Below are positions 25,839 through 34,048 of a stretch of DNA of 64,000 bases, one piece after another. This DNA comes from Pacificitalea sp040119125 (GTDB lineage Bacteria; Pseudomonadota; Alphaproteobacteria; Rhodobacterales; Rhodobacteraceae). The notes beneath the pieces are model-generated. The model had not been told where the DNA came from. It worked only from the letters and a program-made list of their open reading frames with translations, and ran no database searches. The number at the start of each line of letters is the position of its first letter. The first letter of the stretch is position 1. The position numbers and the translations under genes are program-made. The stretch lies in assembly GCA_040119125.1 (NCBI GenBank), contig JBEDTR010000011.1, positions 1-64,000 of the forward strand, in the 5' to 3' direction.

Positions 25839-27188
25839 ATGACGAACACTTCCGGACAACTAAAGCTTGGGCTCAGCCTGGTATCGAACGGCACACATCC
25901 CGCAGGCTGGCGTCTTCCAGAGGCCAACGCGGCCGCGGGGATGGACTTCGCGCTGTGGAAGGAGATGTCTCAGGCCGCTGAAGCAGCATGCATCCACTTC
26001 ATGTTCCTCGCGGATGGGATTGCTGTTCGTACCGCCGCTAAGGATGATGACGCATTAAGCTACAGCGGACGTATCGATCAGTTCGAGCCGCTCACCCTGT
26101 TAGGCGCTCTGTCGGCGGTCACCGAGAATTTGGGGTTCATCGCCACCGCCTCGACCACCTATAACGACCCGTTCCACATCGCCCGCAAGTTCGCGTCGCT
26201 CGACCATATCTCCGGCGGTCGGATCGGCTGGAATGTCGTGACGTCGTGGAGCGAGGCCGAGGCCCTGAACTTCTCGCGCGACAAGCACATGGAGCATTCT
26301 GCGCGCTACGGCCGCGCAGAGGAGTTCGTCGATGTGGTGCGCGGGCTTTGGGATAGCTGGGAGGATGACGCCTTTATTCGCGACAAGGAAGGGGGTCGCT
26401 ATTTCGATCCCGAAAAGATGCACGTCCTCAACTACAAAGGGGAACACTTCAAGGTAAAGGGCCCGCTTAACCTCGCCCGCCCGCCGCAGGGCTACCCCGT
26501 CATTGCACAGGCAGGGTCATCCGAGCCGGGCCAAGAGCTGGCGGCGCGCACCGCCGATCTGATCTATACGGCCAAACGCGATCCCGAGGGGGCCGGCGAA
26601 TTCTACGAAAGCGTCAAGGGCCGCTTCTCAAAATATGGACGCGAGCGGTCTTCAGCGCTGGTCATGCCAGGAATTATGCCGGTCGTCGGCAAGACCATGG
26701 AAGAGGCTGAGGCCAAGTATCGCCGTATTCAGGAACAGGTTCACCCCAAGGTCGGTCTGGCGATGCTGGCGCGGACGTTTGGCGATCTTTCCCACTACGA
26801 TCTGGATGGACCGCTTCCCGACGATCTGCCGGAGCTAGACGGGGTTAAGAGCCACCGTGAGCCGTTAATCCGGATGGCGCGCGACAATAACCTGTCAATC
26901 CGCGAGCTTTACATGCGCGTGACGGGTGCAGCGGGCCACCTGCAATTGTGCGGCACCCCGGAAAGCATCGCCGACACGATGGAGACATGGTTCCGCGCCG
27001 GGGTCTGTGACGGGTTCAATATCATGGCGCCATGGTTCCCGGACGGGCTGTACGAGTTCCTCGACCAGGTGGTGCCCGAACTGCAGCGTCGCGGCCTGTT
27101 TCGCACCGAATACGAAGGCAAGACACTGCGCGAAAACCTGGGCCTGCAGCGCCCCGAGCACCCGGCCGTCGCAGCCAGAAAAGCCTGA
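25839..27188 (+). CDS. NtaA/SnaA/DszA-family FMNH2-dependent monooxygenase
   Basis: A 449-residue bacterial luciferase-like (LLM) monooxygenase of the nitrilotriacetate/DszA branch. These enzymes use reduced FMN supplied by a separate reductase. Typical stretches are FLADGIAV, FEPLTLLGALSAVTENLGF, the STTYNDPFHIARKFASLDHI segment and GRIGWNVVTS, with RYGRAEEFVDVVRGLWDSWE and PQGYPVIAQAGSS further on. The ATG at 25839 has AAGGA nine bases upstream; a TTG at 25782 would add 19 unlikely residues. Two flavin reductases lie downstream in the same direction. Family members open or dealkylate N-, S- or chelate compounds, and one is reported to open pyridine in Arthrobacter. Its substrate here is unknown. 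Confidence 0.9.
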   Translation: MTNTSGQLKLGLSLVSNGTHPAGWRLPEANAAAGMDFALWKEMSQAAEAACIHFMFLADGIAVRTAAKDDDALSYSGRIDQFEPLTLLGALSAVTENLGFIATASTTYNDPFHIARKFASLDHISGGRIGWNVVTSWSEAEALNFSRDKHMEHSARYGRAEEFVDVVRGLWDSWEDDAFIRDKEGGRYFDPEKMHVLNYKGEHFKVKGPLNLARPPQGYPVIAQAGSSEPGQELAARTADLIYTAKRDPEGAGEFYESVKGRFSKYGRERSSALVMPGIMPVVGKTMEEAEAKYRRIQEQVHPKVGLAMLARTFGDLSHYDLDGPLPDDLPELDGVKSHREPLIRMARDNNLSIRELYMRVTGAAGHLQLCGTPESIADTMETWFRAGVCDGFNIMAPWFPDGLYEFLDQVVPELQRRGLFRTEYEGKTLRENLGLQRPEHPAVAARKA

Positions 27189-27295
27189 ATTACAAGCACG
27201 ACCGCTGGCCGCCGTTGGGGGCCAGCGCACAGATCCGCTTATGAGCGGGAGAAGGGCGAATGCCCCGAATAATCCAGCAACAGGATAGGTACCAC

Positions 27296-28939
27296 ATGAC
27301 ACAAATTAAAAATCACACCCATCACGCATCTCTCAGCCGTCGCGGCTTTTTAGGCAGCGCAGCGGCCACCGGTCTGGCCCTCGTGGCACTGCCCGGGGCA
27401 GCCCGCGCTGCGGCCGAGGGCCCGAAATACGGCGGCGCCTTTGTGGTCGGCGCCGGGGTCGAACCGCGCCACCTGAACCAGAACATCGTGACCGACAGTT
27501 CAATTAAGCTAATTTCGAACCCGATTTTCAGCAAGCTGGTGGGATTGAAAAGCGATCTGTCGCCCAAGCCGGACCTTGCCACGGATTGGACAATCTCGGA
27601 CGACGGGATGACCTATGAGTTCAATCTGCACGACGGCGTAAAGTGGCATGACGGAACCGCGTTTTCGTCGGCTGACGTGAAATTTTCGTTCGAAGATGTG
27701 CTGTTCAAATTCCACAATGTCGGCCGCGGTCTTGCGAAATTTGTGAACTCGATCGAGACGCCTGACGACACGACCGTGGTTTTCAAATTAAACGCCCCGA
27801 ACGACGTGATGATGACGTTCATTGCCGGGCAGGGCTTTATCCAGGCAAAGCACATTTACGAAGGCTCGGACCCGTCGGACAACCCGTCCAACCTAGCTCC
27901 AGTGGGGACCGGACCGTTCAGATTTGTCGAATGGCAGCGTGGTCAGCACATTGTTCTGGAACGCAACGAGGATTATTTCGTCGAAGGTCAGCCCTATGTG
28001 CACCGGATCATCACCAGCTTCATCCCCGAAGCGTCGGCTCGGATCCGTGCGCTTGAAGCAGGCGAAGTGGATTACGTGACTTATGCCGATCTGCCGCCGT
28101 CGATGATTACCGGACTGCAGAACAATCCCGACATCACCGTAACTTCCGAAGGCCACGAGGCCTGGGGGTCGATCACCGAACTGATGATGAACCTTGATAA
28201 CGCGCCCTTTGATGACAAGCGCGTTCGCATGGCTGTCGATCATGCACTGGACATCGATTTCATCATCGACAAAGCGGTGTTCGGGTTGGCCAAAGCCGCC
28301 ACCGGTCCGGTGTCGTCCGAGCTGGCATGGGCGTATACGCCTGACACAAAGCAGTACAAATATGACGTCGAAGCTGCCAAGGCGCTGCTGGATGAGGCTG
28401 GCTATCCCGACAGCGGCGGCACCCGCTTCGAGACCTCGGTGATTGTGAACCGAGCGAATGATGCCTTCGTCAAGGCGGCGCAAATTGTCGCCGAGCAACT
28501 GCGTGGTGTGGGCATCCAGGTTGAGGTCAAGGCGCTCGATGCGGCGACGGTCGCCGAGACGGTCTATGTGAAGCGCGACTTCGGCATGTATATCCAAAGC
28601 CTGACCACCGGCCCGGATCCGGCAATGGGCGTCCAGCGTCAATACGTGTCCTCTAATATCCGCCCCGTGCCATATACCAACGGCATCGGTTACCGGAACG
28701 ATGAGATCGACGAAATCTTTGCCAAGGCAGCCGCCTCGGCGGATCGCGAAGAACGCGCCACTCTGTACAAACAGGCGTCCAAGATCCTGTGCGACGATTG
28801 TGCGCTGGTCTGGCTGTATGAGAACCCGACTTATTCGGCCTATGCGAGCACCTTTGGCAACCTTCACTCCTGGGCAGCAGAGTCGATTTACTCCTATGGG
28901 GACGTCTTCTGGAAAGAAGGCGAAAACAGCCGCGGCTGA
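27296..28939 (+). CDS. Peptide/nickel-type ABC substrate-binding protein, Tat-exported
   Basis: A 547-residue family 5 extracellular solute-binding protein. The N-terminus has a twin-arginine signal (SRRGFLGSAAATGLALVALP, cleaved near ARA), so it is exported folded. The mature part has the SBP_bac_5 pattern: GGAFVVG, later DLATDWTISDDGMTYEFNL, RDGVKWHD-type sequence HDGVKWHDGTAFSSADV, and VRMAVDHALDIDFII. The ATG at 27296 follows GGATAGGTACCAC; upstream in-frame starts lack the signal context. It is separated from its permeases by the divergent monooxygenase gene but shares the regulatory region, and is almost certainly the receptor of that importer. The ligand is unknown. Confidence 0.92.
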   Translation: MTQIKNHTHHASLSRRGFLGSAAATGLALVALPGAARAAAEGPKYGGAFVVGAGVEPRHLNQNIVTDSSIKLISNPIFSKLVGLKSDLSPKPDLATDWTISDDGMTYEFNLHDGVKWHDGTAFSSADVKFSFEDVLFKFHNVGRGLAKFVNSIETPDDTTVVFKLNAPNDVMMTFIAGQGFIQAKHIYEGSDPSDNPSNLAPVGTGPFRFVEWQRGQHIVLERNEDYFVEGQPYVHRIITSFIPEASARIRALEAGEVDYVTYADLPPSMITGLQNNPDITVTSEGHEAWGSITELMMNLDNAPFDDKRVRMAVDHALDIDFIIDKAVFGLAKAATGPVSSELAWAYTPDTKQYKYDVEAAKALLDEAGYPDSGGTRFETSVIVNRANDAFVKAAQIVAEQLRGVGIQVEVKALDAATVAETVYVKRDFGMYIQSLTTGPDPAMGVQRQYVSSNIRPVPYTNGIGYRNDEIDEIFAKAAASADREERATLYKQASKILCDDCALVWLYENPTYSAYASTFGNLHSWAAESIYSYGDVFWKEGENSRG

Positions 28940-29001
28940 CGTGACACGATCCGGTCCCCCTCGCAGGGGGGCCGGCTCCTGCCTAGTTGAAAGGAAGTCC
29001 T

Positions 29002-29553
29002 ATGACGGCTACCGCCGAAGCTCCATCCGCCGCACTGGAATGCGGCCCGGCAGATGCTGAGATTTTCCGCACTTTGTGGCGCGGGTTCGGTTCCTCTGTC
29101 GCGCTTGTCGCAACTGAATATCAAGGGCAGCGCCATGCGATGCTGGCCACCGCCGCCACGTCCGTATCAATGGAGCCGCCGTCGCTGTTAATATGCGTCA
29201 ATCGCTCCGCCTCGGCGTTTGCCGCACTGGATGCACGGGGCGCGTTCTCGCTGGGAATTCTGCCCTCAGCGCATCAAGGGATCGGGGCCCACATTGCCAA
29301 ATCCGCCTCCGCGCAGCGGTTTGAGCGTGGCGAGTGGCGGGAATATGCCTCTGTCCCCGGTGACACGACAGGCGGACTGCCATGGCTGGCCGAGGCTCAG
29401 GCCACCTTATTCTGCGAAACCGAACAGACCTGCGATTACGGCACCCACCGCATTCTTGTTGCACAGGTGACAGGCGCAGCGGGCTGTCTGGGCGATGATC
29501 CGCTGCTGTATTGCAATGGCCGCTTTGGACGGTTTGTCGAGGTGGAAGCATGA
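29002..29553 (+). CDS. Flavin reductase (HpaC/DIM6-NTAB type), copy 1
   Basis: A 183-residue NAD(P)H:flavin reductase-like domain protein with the split-barrel fold. Recognisable parts are FGSSVALVAT, ATAATSVSMEPPSLLICVN, FSLGILPSAHQ and the closing YCNGRFGRFV. It would supply FMNH2 to the NtaA-type monooxygenase upstream, as NtaB does for NtaA. The ATG at 29002 follows AAGGAAG; a TTG at 28987 is in frame but overlaps the ribosome binding site. Its end overlaps the RibB-like gene by four bases. Confidence 0.9.
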   Translation: MTATAEAPSAALECGPADAEIFRTLWRGFGSSVALVATEYQGQRHAMLATAATSVSMEPPSLLICVNRSASAFAALDARGAFSLGILPSAHQGIGAHIAKSASAQRFERGEWREYASVPGDTTGGLPWLAEAQATLFCETEQTCDYGTHRILVAQVTGAAGCLGDDPLLYCNGRFGRFVEVEA

Positions 29554-30665
29554 ACAAGATGACGTTTACGTCAATGAAGGCAGCCGTTTCGCCCATGGCG
29601 TCAGTCGAAGAAATACTGGACGAGGCCCGCATGGGGCGAATGTTCATTCTTATCGACCATGAAGATCGTGAAAACGAAGGCGACCTCATCATTCCGGCCA
29701 GCCACGCAACGCCCGAAGCGATCAATTTCATGGCGACATATGGTCGGGGTCTAATCTGCCTGTCACTGACAGAGGCGCGGGTCGCGACCTTGGGCTTGAA
29801 GCCTCAACCTGCACGGGGCGGGTCGTCGTTCGACACGGCGTTTACCGAGTCCATCGAAGCAGCCGAAGGCATTTCCACGGGCATTTCGGCATTCGACCGC
29901 GCGCGCACCATCCGCGTGGCTTCGGACCCGGCCTGCGGACCACAGGACATCGCCACACCGGGGCATGTCTTTCCGCTGCGCGCGCGCGATGGCGGGGTTC
30001 TTGTCCGCGCGGGACATACCGAAGCGTCAGTCGACATTTGCCGGCTTGCCGGATTGGAAGAGGCTGCGGTCATTTGCGAGGTGCTGCGGAACGACGGCAC
30101 AATGGCCCGTCTTCCCGATCTCATGGAATTTGCTGCCGAACATAATCTGCGGATCGGATCTATTTCCGATCTGATCGCCTGGCGACAACGCAACGATGGG
30201 CTGATCCGAGAAATCGACCAAAGCACGGTGTCGTCGGCCTGGGGAGGGGAATGGTCCCTGCGTGTCTTCGAGGACAGCATTTTGGGCGCGCATCATCTGG
30301 TGCTGACCAAGGGTGACCTAACGGAGCCGGGGCCGACAACCGTACGCATCCATGCACTCGACCCTTTGGCGGACGTGCTGGGTGTCGGCTTTGTCGCGCA
30401 GGGCGGTCCGGTATCCGCAGCGATGCAGCGGATCGCGACCGAAGGGCGCGGGGTGGTCGTACTGTTGCGTGAGACCGAAATGGCCTTACCCGTACCGGGG
30501 GCCCACGGTCAGAGAGAACTGCGCGACTACGGGTTGGGCGCACAAATTCTTGCGGCGCTGGAACTGACCGACCTGACCGTACTGGGACAGTCCGAGCCGC
30601 CGCGCATGATTGGGCTGGACGCCTATGGCCTGCGCATCGTTGCGACCGAACGTCTGGACAGTTGA
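29550..30665 (+). CDS. ribB: 3,4-dihydroxy-2-butanone-4-phosphate synthase with degenerate GTP cyclohydrolase II-like domain
   Basis: A 371-residue RibBA-type protein. The N-terminal half is DHBP synthase, turning ribulose 5-phosphate into the four-carbon precursor of riboflavin; DHEDRENEGDL and AGHTEASVDI carry its acidic and histidine active-site residues. The C-terminal half aligns with RibA, but where RibA binds zinc with three cysteines this sequence reads LGVGFVAQGGPVSAAMQRIA with no cysteine, so cyclohydrolase activity should be lost (a RibBX-type protein). It is coupled to flavin reductase 1 by an ATGA overlap and lies one base before flavin reductase 2. Its role here is probably to raise flavin supply for the FMN-dependent monooxygenase. 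Confidence 0.88.
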   Translation: MNKMTFTSMKAAVSPMASVEEILDEARMGRMFILIDHEDRENEGDLIIPASHATPEAINFMATYGRGLICLSLTEARVATLGLKPQPARGGSSFDTAFTESIEAAEGISTGISAFDRARTIRVASDPACGPQDIATPGHVFPLRARDGGVLVRAGHTEASVDICRLAGLEEAAVICEVLRNDGTMARLPDLMEFAAEHNLRIGSISDLIAWRQRNDGLIREIDQSTVSSAWGGEWSLRVFEDSILGAHHLVLTKGDLTEPGPTTVRIHALDPLADVLGVGFVAQGGPVSAAMQRIATEGRGVVVLLRETEMALPVPGAHGQRELRDYGLGAQILAALELTDLTVLGQSEPPRMIGLDAYGLRIVATERLDS

Positions 30666-30666
30666 A

Positions 30667-31155
30667 ATGACCGAAGCTTTCACCGCCAAACACTTTTGGG
30701 GAGCGCAGGGCATGCGCGCCATCGGTTCGGCCATTGTGACCACCGAAGGCCCGTCCGGCCCGGCCGGGTTCCTGGCCTTGTCCACGTCCCATCTGACCGC
30801 CGAGCCGCCAATCATGACCGTGGCTGTAGGGCAAAGCACATCCGCCCTCGGGGACATCCGCAAATCCGGCGCCTTTGCGATCAACTACCTCGCATCGGAT
30901 GCAAAACACGTCCTTAATCGTTTCGTGGGGCGCGACGCGCCGAAAGGCGCTGAACGGTTTGCAGGGCTGGATTGTTCGCGCCTTGAAACCGGCGCGCCGA
31001 TATTGCCCGGAACGGTGGGTGCTATGGATTGCCGGCTGGAGGAGGAGGTCGAACGCTACGGTACGATTTTGCTATTCGGTCGCATCTTGTCGGTTGTGCA
31101 GGATGGTGACGCGCGACCACTGGTACACTTCGGCAAGAGTGTTCTGAGCATCTGA
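30667..31155 (+). CDS. Flavin reductase-like domain protein, copy 2
   Basis: A 162-residue flavin reductase-domain protein (FALSTSHLTAEPPIMTVAVG-like region here reads FLALSTSHLTAEPPIMTVAV; then SGAFAINYLA). It differs clearly from copy 1. The start lies one base after the RibB-like stop, so it is translationally coupled. The catalytic His near the C-terminus of HpaC-type enzymes appears as VHFGKSVLSI. Two reductases in a cluster with one intact and one decayed LLM monooxygenase suggests each once had its own oxygenase partner; this is inference. Confidence 0.85.
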   Translation: MTEAFTAKHFWGAQGMRAIGSAIVTTEGPSGPAGFLALSTSHLTAEPPIMTVAVGQSTSALGDIRKSGAFAINYLASDAKHVLNRFVGRDAPKGAERFAGLDCSRLETGAPILPGTVGAMDCRLEEEVERYGTILLFGRILSVVQDGDARPLVHFGKSVLSI

Positions 31156-31269
31156 CAGACTATCGGTGGCAACGGCAGGATACGTGCGAGATAGGCAGTT
31201 TGGCTTCCTTCGTCCGGTGCCTCAAATCCCCCTTGTCGTTAGCAGCATCCTGCAAAAGCACGTCTATTT

Positions 31270-31293
31270 ATTTAATTAACCTTGTAATTAAAT
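31270..31293. promoter_or_regulatory. Cluster palindrome, site 3 (upstream of nicE)
   Basis: The left arm ATTTAATTA and right arm TAATTAAAT are exact reverse complements six bases apart. A promoter is visible: TTGTAA (31282-31287), 17 bases, TTATTC (31305-31310). The palindrome overlaps the -35 box, as expected for a repressor, 48 bases before the nicE start. Confidence 0.65.
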
Positions 31294-31341
31294 GTAGGAC
31301 GAATTTATTCTACGAGGCATAGGGCAGAAGAGGATACCACT

Positions 31342-32091
31342 ATGAAGCCTATTCGGATCGGCCAGATCGTTCCCAGTTCGAACATCACCATGGAGACGGA
31401 AATACCCGCCTTGCTCCGGGCGCGCGAAACAGTGGCGCCTGAGCGGTTCACCTTCCACTCGTCGCGTATGCGGATGAAAAAGGTGACAAAGGAAGAGTTG
31501 GCGGCAATGGATGCTGACAGCGATCGTTGCGCCTATGAATTGTCTGACGCCAAAGTCGATGTAATGGGCTACGCCTGCCTTGTGGCGATTATGTCCATGG
31601 GACACGGCTATCACGTCACTTCATCCCATCGGCTGCACGAAGTCACGCGTGACAATGACGCTCCCGCCCCGGTGGTGACATCTGCGGGCGCGCTGGTCGA
31701 CGGCATCAAGGCCATTGGCGCGAAAAAAGTCGCGGTGGTTGCCCCTTATATGATCCCGCTGACCGAAATGGTTGTCGACTATATCCGCAATGAGGGGATC
31801 GAAGTCGTCACATGGCGCGCGCTTGAAATCCCCGACAACTTGGCTGTGGCAGCGCATGACCCGATGAACCTGCCAGGGATCGTGGCCGATATGGATATCG
31901 GCGAAGTCGATGCGGTCGTGTTGTCAGCATGTGTGCAAATGCCATCCCTGCCAGCCGTCTCTACGGTCGAAGCTCAGGTCGGCAAGCCGGTGCTGACGGC
32001 TGCCATCGCCACCACATGGTCGATGCTAAAGGCGCTGGATCTGGACACCCGCGTGCCGGGCGGGGGCACGCTGCTCTCCGGCGCTTACTAA
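31342..32091 (+). CDS. nicE: Maleate cis-trans isomerase
   Basis: A 249-residue Asp/Glu racemase-superfamily enzyme that isomerises maleate to fumarate, the last step of the maleamate pathway. The two catalytic cysteines are C79 (MGYACLVA) and C197 (VLSACVQM), a constant offset of three from C82 and C200 that I recall for P. putida NicE. The substrate-binding start IGQIVPSSNITMETEIP is typical of maleate isomerases. It is the first gene of a four-gene operon, nicE-nicD-nicX-nicF, under palindrome site 3. Confidence 0.93.
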   Translation: MKPIRIGQIVPSSNITMETEIPALLRARETVAPERFTFHSSRMRMKKVTKEELAAMDADSDRCAYELSDAKVDVMGYACLVAIMSMGHGYHVTSSHRLHEVTRDNDAPAPVVTSAGALVDGIKAIGAKKVAVVAPYMIPLTEMVVDYIRNEGIEVVTWRALEIPDNLAVAAHDPMNLPGIVADMDIGEVDAVVLSACVQMPSLPAVSTVEAQVGKPVLTAAIATTWSMLKALDLDTRVPGGGTLLSGAY

Positions 32092-32111
32092 TAGACGAGA
32101 GGACGCGACAA

Positions 32112-32894
32112 ATGGCATTCGGATATAACCTGCATGCAAATGGCATTCGCAACCACCTGATCCGTTGGAAAGGCCCCGAGGGCGCGCAGCAGATGTTGCT
32201 GATCCCCGGCATCACCTCGCCTGCGATCACCTGGGGTTTCGTTGCCGAACGCCTGGCCGAAACGTTCGACGTTCATGTGCTCGATGTGCGTGGCCGCGGC
32301 CTGTCGGAGACCGGCGATCTGGACTACACTCTGGACGCGATGGCAGATGATGCGATCGCGATCGCCGAAACCATGGATAGCCCGATTGTTCTGGGCCACT
32401 CAATGGGCGCAAGGATCGCAATCCGGGCCAATGCCCGCAACCCCGCCCCATTCGCTGGCCACATCCTTATCGATCCGCCGACCTCGGGGCCGGGGCGCCG
32501 GGCCTATCCGTCGAAATGGCCATGGTATGGTGACAGCATCGTCATGGCGGCCAAGGGCTGCTCGGCCGACGACATGCGGGCCTATTGTCCCAGTTGGACT
32601 GAGGAGCAGGTGGCGTTGCGAGCCGAGTGGCTGCACACCTGTCATTGGGGTGCGATCCGCATCGCCTTTGACGGATTTCACACGGATGACATCCATCAGG
32701 ACCTGCCCCAAATCACCAAGCCCACACGTCTGGTCATCGCCGGCGGCGCCACTGTCGTCGATGCTGCCGACCAGAAGGAAATCGCCGACCTGAATCCCAA
32801 CATCGAGCAACGCATTGTCCCTGACGCGGGCCACATGATCCCCTGGGACGATCTCCAGGGATTTCTGGCAGCGGTCGTGGATTTCCGCGTCTGA
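32112..32894 (+). CDS. nicD: N-formylmaleamate deformylase
   Basis: A 260-residue alpha/beta hydrolase that releases formate from N-formylmaleamate to give maleamate. The nucleophile elbow is GHSMGA with Ser97; the acid is Asp121 (LIDPPTSGPG) and the base His241 (DAGHMIPW). These are each exactly four less than the S101/D125/H245 triad I recall for P. putida NicD, good evidence for orthology. The ATG at 32112 has AGAGGA nine bases upstream; the frame is open further upstream but overlaps nicE. Confidence 0.93.
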   Translation: MAFGYNLHANGIRNHLIRWKGPEGAQQMLLIPGITSPAITWGFVAERLAETFDVHVLDVRGRGLSETGDLDYTLDAMADDAIAIAETMDSPIVLGHSMGARIAIRANARNPAPFAGHILIDPPTSGPGRRAYPSKWPWYGDSIVMAAKGCSADDMRAYCPSWTEEQVALRAEWLHTCHWGAIRIAFDGFHTDDIHQDLPQITKPTRLVIAGGATVVDAADQKEIADLNPNIEQRIVPDAGHMIPWDDLQGFLAAVVDFRV

Positions 32895-32919
32895 AATCCA
32901 CACACATCAGGAGTTTCCC

Positions 32920-33951
32920 ATGGATCAAGCAAGCTTTACTGAAATCTGCCTGCACCAGCTGAAGATGTCAGGCGTCCACGAAGAAGAACGAATTGTCGTT
33001 CTGACTCAAGGCAACGACCGGATGGACTATGCCGACGCCTTCATGGCCGCCGGTCAGCGTCTGGGGGCCAAGATGTATCACATGCGGCTGCCTGCGCCGC
33101 TTCCTACTGGCGGCTGGAATGTCGGCGTAACCGGGTTGGCGGCAATGCCTGACGCCGTCGAAGCGCTAAAGAATTGCGACATGCTGATCGACTGCGTGTT
33201 CTTGTTGTTCTCTCCTGAGCAATTCGCAATCCAGAACGCCGGAACTCGCATCCTGACAGCCGTCGAGCCGCCGGAACTGCTGGCCCGGATGCTGCCCACC
33301 AAAGAACTGCGTGAGAAGGTCGAGATCGGTGCAGAATACTTGGCCCGAGCCAAGGTCATGCGCATTACGTCCCCACATGGCACCGATGTGACTTACAAGC
33401 TCAACACTTATCCGACGGTGGCGGAATATGCGTGCACCGACGAACCGGGGCGCTGGGATCACTGGCCATCGGGCTTTGTGTTCTCTGGTGGCGACGATGA
33501 TGGCGTTGACGGGCAGATCGTGGTCGCGCCCGGAGATATCCTGCTGCCCCAGAACATGTATGTTCGTGATCCTATTACTTACACGATCGAAAAGGGCTGG
33601 GTGACCGATATTCGGGGCGGGCTGGATGCCGAGTTGGTGAAATCCTATATGGCCGCCTTTAACGACCCTCGCGGCAACGGCATGAGCCATGTCGGCTGGG
33701 GGATGAATCCCAATGCCCATTGGCATGGCATGGCTCCGGGCGAATTCCCCGGTGGCATGGGCATGGAGCCCCGCAGCTTCTACGGCAACGTCATGTTCTC
33801 GACCGGACCGAATAATGAACTGGGCGGTCCCAACGACACCGCCTGCCATCTGGACATCCCGATGCGGGGCTGCTCGCTGTTTTTGGATGATGAACCCATC
33901 GTCATCGATGGCGATTTAGTGGTGAAGGACATGCAGATGACGCGCGGCTGA
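32920..33951 (+). CDS. nicX: 2,5-dihydroxypyridine 5,6-dioxygenase
   Basis: A 343-residue extradiol-type, non-heme Fe(II) dioxygenase unrelated to the common cupin or type I extradiol folds. It opens 2,5-dihydroxypyridine to N-formylmaleamate. The iron ligands are H257 (SHVGWGMNP), H310 and D312 (CHLDIPM), all eight less than H265/H318/D320 recalled for P. putida NicX. Length is close to the P. putida enzyme. AGGAG lies seven bases upstream of the ATG. This is the diagnostic enzyme of the cluster and defines 2,5-dihydroxypyridine as the central intermediate. Confidence 0.94.
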   Translation: MDQASFTEICLHQLKMSGVHEEERIVVLTQGNDRMDYADAFMAAGQRLGAKMYHMRLPAPLPTGGWNVGVTGLAAMPDAVEALKNCDMLIDCVFLLFSPEQFAIQNAGTRILTAVEPPELLARMLPTKELREKVEIGAEYLARAKVMRITSPHGTDVTYKLNTYPTVAEYACTDEPGRWDHWPSGFVFSGGDDDGVDGQIVVAPGDILLPQNMYVRDPITYTIEKGWVTDIRGGLDAELVKSYMAAFNDPRGNGMSHVGWGMNPNAHWHGMAPGEFPGGMGMEPRSFYGNVMFSTGPNNELGGPNDTACHLDIPMRGCSLFLDDEPIVIDGDLVVKDMQMTRG

Positions 33952-34048
33952 CGGGCAGCCCGAAGCATCAATATTCCTATCCATTGACCCGCGACGTTTC
34001 ACTGCTTTGGTCTGAAACCGTTGCGGGTCTTCATTTTGCGAGGTCCGC

